A DNA stretch of 51,482 bases from an uncultured Lachnospiraceae bacterium. Its GTDB lineage: Bacteria; Bacillota; Clostridia; Lachnospirales; Lachnospiraceae. A program made the translations under genes and the position numbers. The stretch is taken from positions 1-51,482 of the forward strand of contig CAMXPV010000028.1 in the NCBI GenBank assembly GCA_947245585.1. The letters run 5' to 3'. Position 1 is the stretch's first letter. The number at the start of each line of letters is the position of its first letter. Positions 8,728-16,893 of this stretch are shown here, one piece after another. A model generated the notes under the pieces. That model did no database searches, had not been told where the DNA came from, and saw only the letters and a list, made by a program, of their open reading frames with translations.

Positions 8728-9839
8728 TGTCCCAATCCCCTTCTTTTGAAAACTTAGAAACTGTGGCAGCTGCCTTTTGTATGGAAGGCGCGCCGAAAGA
8801 AATAACCCCCTACGGCAACGGCCATATCAACGACACCTATCTGCTCGTCTGCGAAGACGGCGGCACAGAAAAAAAATATATTTTACAGCGGATGAACCGT
8901 TCGATTTTCAAAAATCCCGCCGCTCTCATGGAAAATGTGGCAAACGTTACCGCCTATCTGCGCAGGCTTATTTCCGAAAAAGGCGGCGACCCGGACCGGG
9001 AGACTCTGCAGGTTGTCAAAACAAAGAGCGGGGAAAATTACCTTGAAGATAATTACCATAACTGTTGGCGCGTTTTCCCCTTTATCGACCATACCTTCTG
9101 TCTGGAAAAGGTGGAAAATGCCGGCGATTTCTACGACTGCGCCGTGGCCTTCGGCAATTTTCAGCAGCAGTTGGCCTCCTATCCTGCCCATACCCTGCAC
9201 GAGACCATTCCGCTCTTCCACCACACCCCATCCCGCTTCCGGGATTTCAAAAAGGCAGTGGACGAGGACTCGATGGGACGCGCTTCCATGGTGCAGGAGG
9301 AAATCAACTTCGCCCTTTCACGTGAACCTGATACCCGTGTCCTCACGGATCTGTTGGAAAAGGGTGAGCTGCCCCTGCGGGTAACCCACAACGACACAAA
9401 ACTAAACAACATTCTCTTTGACGTTTCCACGAGAAAGGCGCTGTGCATCATTGATCTGGATACTGTGATGCCGGGATTGTCCCTTTACGACTTCGGGGAT
9501 TCCATCCGAACCGGCGCAAGCACCGGCGCGGAAGACGAACCCGACCTGTCTAAGGTGGAACTGGATTTGTCACTCTTTGAAACTTTTACGAAGGGGTTTT
9601 TAAAAGGCTGTGGGGGAAGTCTCACGCCGCTTGAAATCAAGCTTCTGCCCATGGGCGCAAAACTCATGACCTACGAGTGCGGCATCCGCTTTCTCGCAGA
9701 CTTCCTCGTGGGAGACACATACTTTAAAATTCACCGGGAAAACCAGAATCTGGACCGGGCGAGAACCCAGTTTAAACTGGTGGCGGATATGGAGAAAAAA
9801 TGGGAGGACATGGAAGAGATTATCAGACGCCTAAGTTGA
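8727..9839 (+). CDS. nahK: N-acetylhexosamine 1-kinase-like phosphotransferase
   Basis: 370 aa, near the 359 aa of bifidobacterial NahK. The aminoglycoside-phosphotransferase fold is shown by the Brenner motif THNDTKLNN (Asp223 catalytic base, Asn228 metal ligand) and the metal-binding DLD (Asp243, Asp245). NahK makes GlcNAc-1-P or GalNAc-1-P from the sugars freed by GH112. The TAATG junction with lnpA implies coupled translation. The uridylyltransferase, epimerase and sugar transporter of the bifidobacterial lnp cluster are not adjacent. Its 3' end overlaps the convergent regulator gene by 9 nt. Confidence 0.88.
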   Translation: MSQSPSFENLETVAAAFCMEGAPKEITPYGNGHINDTYLLVCEDGGTEKKYILQRMNRSIFKNPAALMENVANVTAYLRRLISEKGGDPDRETLQVVKTKSGENYLEDNYHNCWRVFPFIDHTFCLEKVENAGDFYDCAVAFGNFQQQLASYPAHTLHETIPLFHHTPSRFRDFKKAVDEDSMGRASMVQEEINFALSREPDTRVLTDLLEKGELPLRVTHNDTKLNNILFDVSTRKALCIIDLDTVMPGLSLYDFGDSIRTGASTGAEDEPDLSKVELDLSLFETFTKGFLKGCGGSLTPLEIKLLPMGAKLMTYECGIRFLADFLVGDTYFKIHRENQNLDRARTQFKLVADMEKKWEDMEEIIRRLS

Positions 9840-10580
9840 CATCAGCCCGTTATTTGTCCTGCACTCTCCGCCCCCCCCAAACATATGGTTGAAATAGGTC
9901 TCCTTAAACGCTGTATAGCTGTTTCGGGAGATCGGGATGACACCATGATAGATCGTGGTAAGCTCTGTCTTGGAAAACCGTTCCACATTTGTTAAGTTCA
10001 CAATGTAACTGCGGTGGCAGCAGCAAAACCCGTTTTCCGGAGTAAAAACCTCCGCACATTTTGAAAACAGTTCCCGGGCTGTGATCATCCTGCCGTTTGA
10101 CAGATGAATCAGAACCTGTTTATTCTGCGCTTCCAGATAATCCACGTCCGGGATAGCGATCCGGCAAAAGCCATCCACCGTTTTTGCGGTAAAAAATTTT
10201 GTTGTCGAACGATACGTTATTAGAAATTCATCCAATGTGAGAAATAAATGCGCCCGGTCAATCGGTTTGATCAGATAATTCCATACTTTTACCTCATAGG
10301 AATCGACCGCAAATTCCCTCGATGAAGTCAAAAAAATAATCGGGACTGCCTGATTCGTATTCCTGAGTTCTCTCGCCGTATCCATACCGCTTAACAAGGG
10401 CATAATCACGTCTAGAATAATCAGATCCATCCACTCGCTCCGATGGATGTCGATCAGATCGTCCCCGTTCGTAAAACGATAAAGCGAAAGACTGATGCCC
10501 CGTTCCTTCCCCCACACTTCTAACAGGGAACAGATCTCGTCTAAAAAAAGAATCTCGTCATCACAAACCGCAATTTTCAT
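9831..10580 (-). CDS. LytTR-family response regulator
   Basis: 249 aa. Receiver domain (about 1-120): acidic pair Asp7/Asp8, phospho-acceptor Asp57 in LIILDVIMP, and the conserved Lys in YLIKPID. DNA-binding LytTR domain (about 140-240): DVDYLEAQNKQVLIHL and FCCCHRSYIVNL are typical. AgrA/VirR-like regulators of this kind work with GHKL sensor kinases. The adjacent kinase gene (stop 9 nt upstream of this start) is broken, so this regulator may now be an orphan. The 3' end holds a run of eight G on the coding strand in the codons for Gly-Gly-Gly-Gly, near the C-terminus. Confidence 0.9.
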   Translation of the reverse strand: MKIAVCDDEILFLDEICSLLEVWGKERGISLSLYRFTNGDDLIDIHRSEWMDLIILDVIMPLLSGMDTARELRNTNQAVPIIFLTSSREFAVDSYEVKVWNYLIKPIDRAHLFLTLDEFLITYRSTTKFFTAKTVDGFCRIAIPDVDYLEAQNKQVLIHLSNGRMITARELFSKCAEVFTPENGFCCCHRSYIVNLTNVERFSKTELTTIYHGVIPISRNSYTAFKETYFNHMFGGGGECRTNNGLMST

Positions 10581-10589
10581 CCTGCCACC

Positions 10590-11585
10590 TCAAATAATTA
10601 TTCTCAGAACAAAAGAATGACCGGAAACAGAAAAATGACACTGCCCGTTTAACTGTTCCACATAGTAAACGATGCTCTTCACCCCAATGCCGTGCCCCTT
10701 TTCATTTTTATTGGAGGCCGGAATGCCGTCAATAAATTTCGGAATCCTGACAATCGGATTTTCAACCTGAAGCAGCAGATGATTTTGCTTTTCGGAAACA
10801 GTCAGATTTGTCCACTTTTCTTCCAGTTGTGTCTCCTCCAGCACATGCATCGCGTTTTCCAACGCATTGGACAGGATGGCTCCGATCGCCATATCCGAAC
10901 AGGGAAGCACCCCGCCCACAGCAATATTACAATTCAGCGTCATTCCTCTGTCAGCGAACCGCGTATGAAAAATAGAAATAATAGAATTGACTACCTCGTT
11001 CTGACAGTAGGTTATAATCATCGTATCATTATAGTAATCGTCGATGGATTCAATATATCCAATCGCCTTTTCTATGTTATCGCTTTGCAGCTGTGACTAA
11101 AATCCTATGATATAAAGTTCCCGTGTATCCCTTGTAAAAATTGTTTCCGTAGTGCGGCATACAAATCTGCACAGGAAAACGAAAACAAGCACCGTTGTCA
11201 GAATCCGCGAACCATAATAAAATACCTGCTCTCCTGTAATCGTCAGGATCAATAACCCGACCCAGTTGCTCAACTGACAGCAAAGATAGGTGGAAAACAC
11301 GGAGATACACGAGGAAATGACGGAATACTTATAATAAAGACTTAAAAATGCAATGAGCGTCAACTGGACAAGGACCGGGAGCGTGACTTCATAAAACCGG
11401 TATGTAACAGCCATACCAAATAGTATAAGGCCGACACTGTAGAAAATTTCTTCACAGGCAACAAACAGAAACAGCGTAACAATATTTTTCCGATTCGGTT
11501 TCACGCCCAAAAAGAAAGCGGAAATATAGATGCCAAACAGCATTGTAGTTACATGATGTATAAACGAAAGTATTTGTTCCAACAT
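10590..11585 (-). pseudogene. GHKL sensor histidine kinase, disrupted
   Basis: One reading frame of 332 codons interrupted by an in-frame TAG at 11099-11097. Before it: 162 codons for about five membrane helices (AgrC-like sensor part) ending RDTRELYIIGF. Directly after the stop the same frame goes on SQLQSDNIEKAIGYIES, then CQNEVVNSI, an N-box-like segment (ILSNALENAM) and a glycine box (GHGIGVKS). In this family an H-box such as RHDxxNHL is expected between RDTREL and YIIG; no His is there. So both the phospho-acceptor motif and reading continuity are lost. A restart at the ATG at 11021 would give only a 143-aa ATPase fragment. Confidence 0.75.
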
Positions 11586-11774
11586 TGGCCATTTCTTCCT
11601 GCTCTTCCAGTCTTATGGCAATTCTAACATTTTACCTTATAAAAGTAAACGCAGGACTCCTACATTCCACGCCGTATACGTACCATTCGCGCAAAACAAA
11701 GAACCAAATGGAAAAAATGTGATTATATAGATATGAATATTTTACCCTTTGATTGCTTGAGGAGGACAACGTAT

Positions 11775-12629
11775 ATGAGTAAAATATGGGAGTTCTTTGA
11801 TACACTGGATGAAATTGTATATGTTTCAGATCTAAACAGTTTTGATTTAGTCTACATGAACCAAAAAGCCCTTGAAACATATGGTTTTCACTCTCTTGAC
11901 GAAGTTGTCGGAAAAAAGTGCTATGAAGTCCTGCAGCAGTGCTCCACTCCCTGCTCCATGTGTAACAACCGTCAGTTAAAGCAGGGTTATTTCACGGAAT
12001 GGGCCTATTACAATCCCATTCTGGATCGGCGGCTCATCATAAAAGATACCCTGATCCGGGAGATCGGAAAAAACTACCGCATGGAACTCGCCTTTGAAAA
12101 CAGTATGCAGGAGCAGCTGGACGGCCTCATTCAGAAGTTAGAAGAAATGAGTTACCGCGACCAACTTACCCAGATTGGCAACCGGCACGCCATGAACGAG
12201 TATCTTGACAATATGCAGGAAGACCAGAGCGTAGGCATCGTCTACTGCGATGTGACAGGCCTGAAACAGGTCAACGACCAGAAAGGCCATGCCTCTGGCG
12301 ACAGACTAATCATCGATGCCTGCGAATGTCTGAAAAAAACTTTTGGACACTACGGTCTGTTCCGCATCGGCGGCGACGAACTGTTGGCCATCTGCACCCC
12401 GATTGACGAATCCGCTCTATGGCAGAGAATCGAACAGCTCAGAAAGGATCTGCGGAAAAAAAGCGTTCACATGGCTATCGGCGGCCATTGGGCGAAAAAC
12501 AGCCTGGGCGGTATAGACAGATTGATTTCAGAAGCCGAGAAGAGAATGTATACCGATAAAGCTGCGTACTATAAGAAATATGGCGTTGACAGACGCCACC
12601 CAATGGAAACACTTTCCGGTTGGATGTGA
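11775..12629 (+). CDS. PAS-GGDEF protein, probable diguanylate cyclase
   Basis: 284 aa. N-terminal PAS-like sensor (about 1-110) with a cysteine cluster, CSTPCSMC (four Cys within about 20 residues), which could bind metal or sense redox state. C-terminal GGDEF domain (about 125-280): RDQLTQIGNR, YCDVTGLKQVND, and the signature GGDEL in place of GGDEF. Cyclases make c-di-GMP from two GTP. The DVTGLKQVND form is common in Clostridia and keeps the metal Asp. The last signature residue is Leu, so activity is likely but not certain. GGAGG lies 9 nt before the ATG at 11775. Stands alone. Confidence 0.85.
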   Translation: MSKIWEFFDTLDEIVYVSDLNSFDLVYMNQKALETYGFHSLDEVVGKKCYEVLQQCSTPCSMCNNRQLKQGYFTEWAYYNPILDRRLIIKDTLIREIGKNYRMELAFENSMQEQLDGLIQKLEEMSYRDQLTQIGNRHAMNEYLDNMQEDQSVGIVYCDVTGLKQVNDQKGHASGDRLIIDACECLKKTFGHYGLFRIGGDELLAICTPIDESALWQRIEQLRKDLRKKSVHMAIGGHWAKNSLGGIDRLISEAEKRMYTDKAAYYKKYGVDRRHPMETLSGWM

Positions 12630-12698
12630 CCGGACGCATATTATGGTTAAAAAAGGACACTGGAGGCTGCAGCGATCAACAAAAGGAGGGGATTTGAA

Positions 12699-13268
12699 AT
12701 GAATAAATTTGCAAAGATATTTTCACTCGCATTCGTTGGCGCTGTGGTATTTTCCACACCCGTTATGGCTAAAGAAACCGGCGCTCCGGTTGCAGTTTAT
12801 CTGGAGGATTCTTCTGACGTAGGCGATCCTTCCATTACCGCGGCCGCTATTGCGGAGGACAAATTGGTTGACGAGTATATGGCAAATGCGGTTACGGGAA
12901 TCTGGGCTATGGATAAAGTAACTCCTGTCGCTCAGGGCGGAAATGTCATTCTTGACGGTAAACAGACGAATGTCACGTTTCCTGTTCTCAAACCCGAATT
13001 GTCCCGCGTCTATTCTGCAAAGGATTACGCCGCCTCTCTGGGTGGAAATATCTTGAACGTTGTAAAGATTGAAACACACGTAGGATTCGGCGTGGCCAAT
13101 GTGAACTTTTATATGCCGGGCATCACAGGACAGGAAAATATTCATGTTTATACCTTCAATGAATCCACCAACACTTGGGCGGAACTTTCCGTTACCGAAA
13201 AAAGGGCGGATCATGTCGCAGTCAATATGACCGGCACAGGTGTGTTGGCATTTATTGTAACACCGTAA
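12699..13268 (+). CDS. Small secreted protein of unknown function
   Basis: 189 aa. Not recognised. A clear signal peptide covers residues 1-25 (basic NKFAK, hydrophobic LAFVGAVVFS, cleavage likely after VMA). The mature part is about 165 aa, without cysteines, with alternating hydrophobic residues that suggest a beta-sandwich (VNFYMPGI, IHVYTFNE, LAFIVTP). A strong AAAGGAGGGG precedes the ATG. It is 69 nt downstream of the GGDEF gene on the same strand, so it may belong to the same transcript, and a terminator follows it. Could be an exported binding protein or envelope component. Confidence 0.75.
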   Translation: MNKFAKIFSLAFVGAVVFSTPVMAKETGAPVAVYLEDSSDVGDPSITAAAIAEDKLVDEYMANAVTGIWAMDKVTPVAQGGNVILDGKQTNVTFPVLKPELSRVYSAKDYAASLGGNILNVVKIETHVGFGVANVNFYMPGITGQENIHVYTFNESTNTWAELSVTEKRADHVAVNMTGTGVLAFIVTP

Positions 13269-13337
13269 TATTTTAAACTGATTGTAGTCTCCAGTGTCTT
13301 TTTGTAGCCATAATCCCCCTGAGAAACCAAAAAACAA

Positions 13338-13375
13338 AGTGTGTGAACGGGAAACCCTTTTCACACACTCTTTAT
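13338..13375. terminator. Bidirectional intrinsic terminator
   Basis: Stem AGTGTGTGAA / TTCACACACT (13338-13347 with 13360-13369). CTTTATT follows on the plus strand, and TTTGTTTTTT follows on the minus strand. It separates the secreted-protein gene from the convergent Rpn gene. Confidence 0.8.
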
Positions 13376-13404
13376 TGCGCAGCTACCCTCTGTCATCACA
13401 TCCA

Positions 13405-14352
13405 TCACTTACAGGTAAGATCAGACACAATCTTTTCGATGATATGCGTCTCCTCCTCCAGTTCCTCCGCAATTACGGGAATTGTCTTTCCCTTGGAAAT
13501 CTTTATCTGCACCTGTTCCCGGAGTTTCTCTTCACGGCCTTTACCCAGTCCGATTTCCACACCTTCTTTTATACCAACTTCCTTTCCCTCCCGAAAAAGC
13601 GTTCTAAAATGTTTTTTCTCATCATATTCCGTCAACAACATATGCAGCACCTCCGCTTTCTGTTTTATCAGAATATCCCTCAGTATCCCTTTTTCAATAC
13701 AAGTGTCAATCGCCGTATGAACAGCTTCTTCCCGGCGCAGCCCTTTTTTTATATTTTCCTCAATCTCAGAGGAAAACTCCGAATACTCCCATAGTCTGTG
13801 ACACTTTTTCATAAGTGCCTGATTATAACCTCTGTTGATGTTCAGAACTTCGCAGGTACATTCCAGACATCCACTCCCCCGCCCCGTTGAATAAGAATCC
13901 GACAAATACAGTATCCGATTATCGGTCTGCATACCACCGCCATTATAAAAGACAATGTATACCGGCGTAGGTAGTTCCACGCATTTTGTACTGTAAATAT
14001 CTTCATTTCTTGAAGCAAGCAGTCCCTCAAACTGTTGGGCAAAATAGAGCATTCTCCGCAGAGGCATATTGGGATTCCAGGTGCTCTGGTGTTCATAGAG
14101 ATTTAAGGCATTTCCAATCATAAAGGACAGATCATTCTTCATTTTCATAAAGATCACGTCCTCCATGGTAATTACCTCAAGCTCTTCCGGATTCTGGTAT
14201 GTACTCCCGTTTAAGGCGTTGTAAAGATCAAGCAGATCCTTTTTTTCCCGAAAAAGATGTCTGAAAAGCACATCCCTGTACTTACGATTGCTCCACAGCC
14301 TGCGCCACCAATTCCCGTGTCTGTACCATTTCTTCTCATTTCGTTTTGCCAT
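13405..14352 (-). CDS. Rpn-family PD-(D/E)XK nuclease
   Basis: 315 aa. It begins with KYRDVLFRHLF, typical of the Rpn/transposase_31 family, and holds the nuclease core around residues 70-105: NDLSFMIGNAL, then LYEHQST and NPNMPLR (D...ExQ pattern of PD-(D/E)XK enzymes). The long helical C-terminus (about 200-315) with repeated charged residues (GLGKGREEKLREQ) is also usual. Characterised E. coli Rpn proteins are Ca-stimulated DNases that raise recombination; the family is often multicopy in Lachnospiraceae. GGAGG lies 7 nt before the ATG. No inverted repeats or target-site duplication were seen, so it is not called a mobile element. Confidence 0.85.
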   Translation of the reverse strand: MAKRNEKKWYRHGNWWRRLWSNRKYRDVLFRHLFREKKDLLDLYNALNGSTYQNPEELEVITMEDVIFMKMKNDLSFMIGNALNLYEHQSTWNPNMPLRRMLYFAQQFEGLLASRNEDIYSTKCVELPTPVYIVFYNGGGMQTDNRILYLSDSYSTGRGSGCLECTCEVLNINRGYNQALMKKCHRLWEYSEFSSEIEENIKKGLRREEAVHTAIDTCIEKGILRDILIKQKAEVLHMLLTEYDEKKHFRTLFREGKEVGIKEGVEIGLGKGREEKLREQVQIKISKGKTIPVIAEELEEETHIIEKIVSDLTCK

Positions 14353-14471
14353 ATATTTTCCTCCATTATACAGTGTTCTTCGGCTGAATACAAGGAGTTG
14401 AAAAAGATGAAAACATTTCAGACAAAATAAAACCTGAATCCAGACAGCTACAGCCCTGTATGCAGTCTCCT

Positions 14472-14515
14472 ATAAAAAAATAAGGGATTGTTTCCGAGGA
14501 ACCCGGAAAGAATCT
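14472..14515 (-). terminator. Probable purF terminator
   Basis: Minus-strand stem GATTCTTTCCG / CGGAAACAATC (one mismatch), then CCTTATTTTTTTAT. It lies about 145 nt past the purF stop. The 300-nt gap 14353-14659 otherwise holds only a GC-rich imperfect hairpin at 14523-14543 and no gene. Confidence 0.6.
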
Positions 14516-14659
14516 TAAGACGCGGACGGATGACCCGCCCGCTTTTGTTATGTATAGATTAAAAGATACCACAACCAGAAAGAATATGCAAGAAAAACAT
14601 CCTGTCGACAAATATGCCGGCAAATATGAAAAAACTGTCCTGCGCAGAGAATCCCCATA

Positions 14660-16054
14660 TCAATTCGGCATCTGTACTTCCCCGCACTCCATCGGATACA
14701 CACCGTCAAAGCAGGCTTTACACAGGGGCAGGCCGTCCGTCATCTTTTCCAAATCCTCCCGCCGCATATAACCGAGAGAATCCGCCCCGATCATTTCCCG
14801 GATTGCCTCCTCGCTGTGATTCGCCGCAATCAGTTGGGCGTTGGATGGCACATCGGTGCCAAAATAACAGGGATAGAGAAAGGGCGGCGAGCTGATTCTC
14901 ACATGTACTTGTCTTGCTCCCGCCTCCTTCAACATACGGATCAGGTTGGCAATGGTGGTTCCCCTCACAATGGAATCGTCCACCAACACGATCCGCTTAT
15001 CCTTAACCGCCGATTCCAGCACGCTCAGTTTCATGCGGACGGCGGACTCCCGCTCCTTCTGAGTTGGCTTAATGAATGTTCTTCCTATGTAGCTGTTTTT
15101 ATAAAAGGCCAATCCAAAGGGAATCCCGCTCTCCTGCGCATAGCCCTGCGCCGCAGGAAGTCCCGACTCCGGCACGCCCGTCACCAGATCCGCCTCCACG
15201 GGATAGGTTTTTGCAAGCATTTCCCCCGCACGGATTCTGGCATCGTACACCCGCACCCCATCCATCACGCTGTCCAGTCTGGCAAAATAAATATACTCAA
15301 AAATGCAGTGGGCGCATCGCTCCGCCTTTGGCAGTATCTGCGAGCGAAGCTCCCCGCCGGAGATCGTGACCACCTCCCCCGGCAGAATATCCCGCACAAA
15401 TTCCGCTCCCATGGCCGTAAGCGCACAGGACTCCGAAGCCAACACATAGGTCTCATCCCGTTTTCCCAGACAGAGCGGTTTTAAACCGTAAGGGTCACGC
15501 ACCCCGATTAACTTCCGGGGACTCATGATGACAAGCGCATAGCCTCCCTTTATTTTTAAGGCCGTCTTGTAGACCGCCTCCTCCACCGTGGCCGAGTGCA
15601 CCCGTTCCCTCGCGATATGGAATGCGATCACCTCCGAGTCCGTGGTAGTATGAAAAATCGCCCCGTTCTGCACAAGCTCCCACTTCAACTCCGGCGTGTT
15701 GATTAAATTGCCATTGTGCGCAAGTGCAAGCGTCCCCTTGATATAGGACAGCACAAGCGGTTGGGCATTCTCCGCCACCGATGCCCCCGTCGTGGAATAG
15801 CGCACATGCCCGAGGCCGATATTGCCGTCCATCTTTTCCAAAACCTCTTGCGTGAGCACTTCGCTCACCAGACCCAGGTCTTTGTGGAAGCACACGTTGC
15901 CCCGCTCCTTATCGGTTCTGGACACCGCCATGCCACAGGCCTCCTGCCCTCTGTGCTGTAATGCTGTCAGTCCGTAGTAAAGAGAAGGCGCCACATTCTC
16001 CCCCTCCGGCCCGTACATGCCGACCACGCCGCAGGCTTCTTTTATCTCAGACAT
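14660..16054 (-). CDS. purF: Amidophosphoribosyltransferase
   Basis: 464 aa, the usual length. First committed step of purine synthesis: PRPP + glutamine to phosphoribosylamine. The N-terminal glutaminase nucleophile is Cys8 in EACGVVGMYG, exposed after removal of a short propeptide as in the Bacillus-type enzyme. Further glutaminase motifs are GHVRYSTTG and LAHNGNL; the PRPP loop is IVLVDDSIVRGTT. Cysteines in CAHCIFEYIYF and CKACFDG fit the [4Fe-4S] ligands of the Bacillus type. GGAGG lies 7 nt before the ATG. No other pur genes flank it; a hairpin but no recognisable purine riboswitch lies upstream. Confidence 0.95.
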   Translation of the reverse strand: MSEIKEACGVVGMYGPEGENVAPSLYYGLTALQHRGQEACGMAVSRTDKERGNVCFHKDLGLVSEVLTQEVLEKMDGNIGLGHVRYSTTGASVAENAQPLVLSYIKGTLALAHNGNLINTPELKWELVQNGAIFHTTTDSEVIAFHIARERVHSATVEEAVYKTALKIKGGYALVIMSPRKLIGVRDPYGLKPLCLGKRDETYVLASESCALTAMGAEFVRDILPGEVVTISGGELRSQILPKAERCAHCIFEYIYFARLDSVMDGVRVYDARIRAGEMLAKTYPVEADLVTGVPESGLPAAQGYAQESGIPFGLAFYKNSYIGRTFIKPTQKERESAVRMKLSVLESAVKDKRIVLVDDSIVRGTTIANLIRMLKEAGARQVHVRISSPPFLYPCYFGTDVPSNAQLIAANHSEEAIREMIGADSLGYMRREDLEKMTDGLPLCKACFDGVYPMECGEVQMPN

Positions 16055-16077
16055 TTCAGTACCTCCGTTTCCTATAA

Positions 16078-16119
16078 ATACAAAGGGACAAAGAAATCCC
16101 TATCAGACTTCTTTGTCCC
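16078..16119 (-). terminator. Hairpin after the ABC-transporter operon
   Basis: Eleven-bp perfect stem GGGACAAAGAA / TTCTTTGTCCC (16085-16119) with TTTGTATTTA after it on the minus strand. It lies 54 nt past the ATPase stop and upstream of purF, so it probably ends the ABC operon; a role in the purF leader is possible. Confidence 0.6.
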
Positions 16120-16172
16120 AACGCGTTTATTCTATCACAACCCGTATGATTTTTCCAGTACTCTTTTTTATC

Positions 16173-16850
16173 TCAGCTTCTCACAGACGAAAGCGTCCCG
16201 TCGCTCATGCCGTAGACCACATCCGCCGCAGCAGCCACCGCCTCGTTGTGAGTCACCACAATCACCGCGTAGTTGTCCTCATGGGCCAATTTACACAAAA
16301 GCTCCACGATCACCTTCTCATTCTGGCTGTCCAGATTGCCGGTAGGCTCGTCGGCTAAAAGAATCTCCCCGCCCGCGGCGATGGCTCTGGCAATGGCAAC
16401 CCTCTGCTGCTCTCCGCCGCTGATCATGCCCGGCCTCTTTTTGTAGAGCGTCTCCGGCAGACCCACCTTCTCCAGATACTCCCGTGCCCTCGTTTTCGCC
16501 TCCTTCGCGGAAACATGCTGCAGCTCCATTGGAAACATGACGTTCTCCATCACTGTGAGAAGCGGAAACAGATGGAAGGCCTGATAGATCACGGAAGCTC
16601 TGTTCAGGCGGTAAGCATCCCGATTCATCTTCCGCATGTCCTCCCCCTCCACGGTAAGCGTCCCCTCCGTGGGCACATCCAGGCCTGCTAACAGCGACAG
16701 GAAGGTGCTCTTTCCGCTGCCTGACTTGCCCGTGATGGCGTACACCTTTCCCCGCTCAAAGGAGCAGCTCACCTCCTTGAGCGCCTGCGTCTTCTGATAC
16801 TTTGTCTGGTAGATGTAACTCACATTTACCGCCTCAATGATTTTTTCCAT
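16173..16850 (-). CDS. ABC transporter ATP-binding protein (MacB/LolD type)
   Basis: 225 aa. Walker A GKSGSGKST, signature SGGEQQRVAIARA, Walker B ILLADEPTGN, and the H-loop in VVTHNEAVA are all present. The QAFHLFPLLTVMENV segment is typical of the LolD/MacB/BceA class that works with FtsX-fold permeases. The ATG at 16850 is chosen because GGAGG lies 5 nt upstream; a longer reading frame starts within the permease gene. Last gene of a five-gene operon headed by an ECF sigma factor. Such transporters act by mechanotransmission, for example in peptide resistance or lipoprotein release. Confidence 0.93.
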   Translation of the reverse strand: MEKIIEAVNVSYIYQTKYQKTQALKEVSCSFERGKVYAITGKSGSGKSTFLSLLAGLDVPTEGTLTVEGEDMRKMNRDAYRLNRASVIYQAFHLFPLLTVMENVMFPMELQHVSAKEAKTRAREYLEKVGLPETLYKKRPGMISGGEQQRVAIARAIAAGGEILLADEPTGNLDSQNEKVIVELLCKLAHEDNYAVIVVTHNEAVAAAADVVYGMSDGTLSSVRS

Positions 16851-16893
16851 AGTTACCTCCATGTCGGAGCATCTTTTCCTCCGAACCGTCGTT

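Noticed and set aside
10590..11585. Amber codon read as pyrrolysine or suppressed
   Set aside because: The H-box is also missing, so read-through would still not give a working kinase; no pyl genes are in the window.
13405..14352. Transposon carrying the Rpn-type transposase
   Set aside because: No terminal inverted repeats or direct repeats flank it. Family proteins are nucleases that are often not mobile.
16085..16119. Purine riboswitch or PurR site before purF
   Set aside because: It is only a simple long hairpin, better explained as the terminator of the upstream ABC operon.
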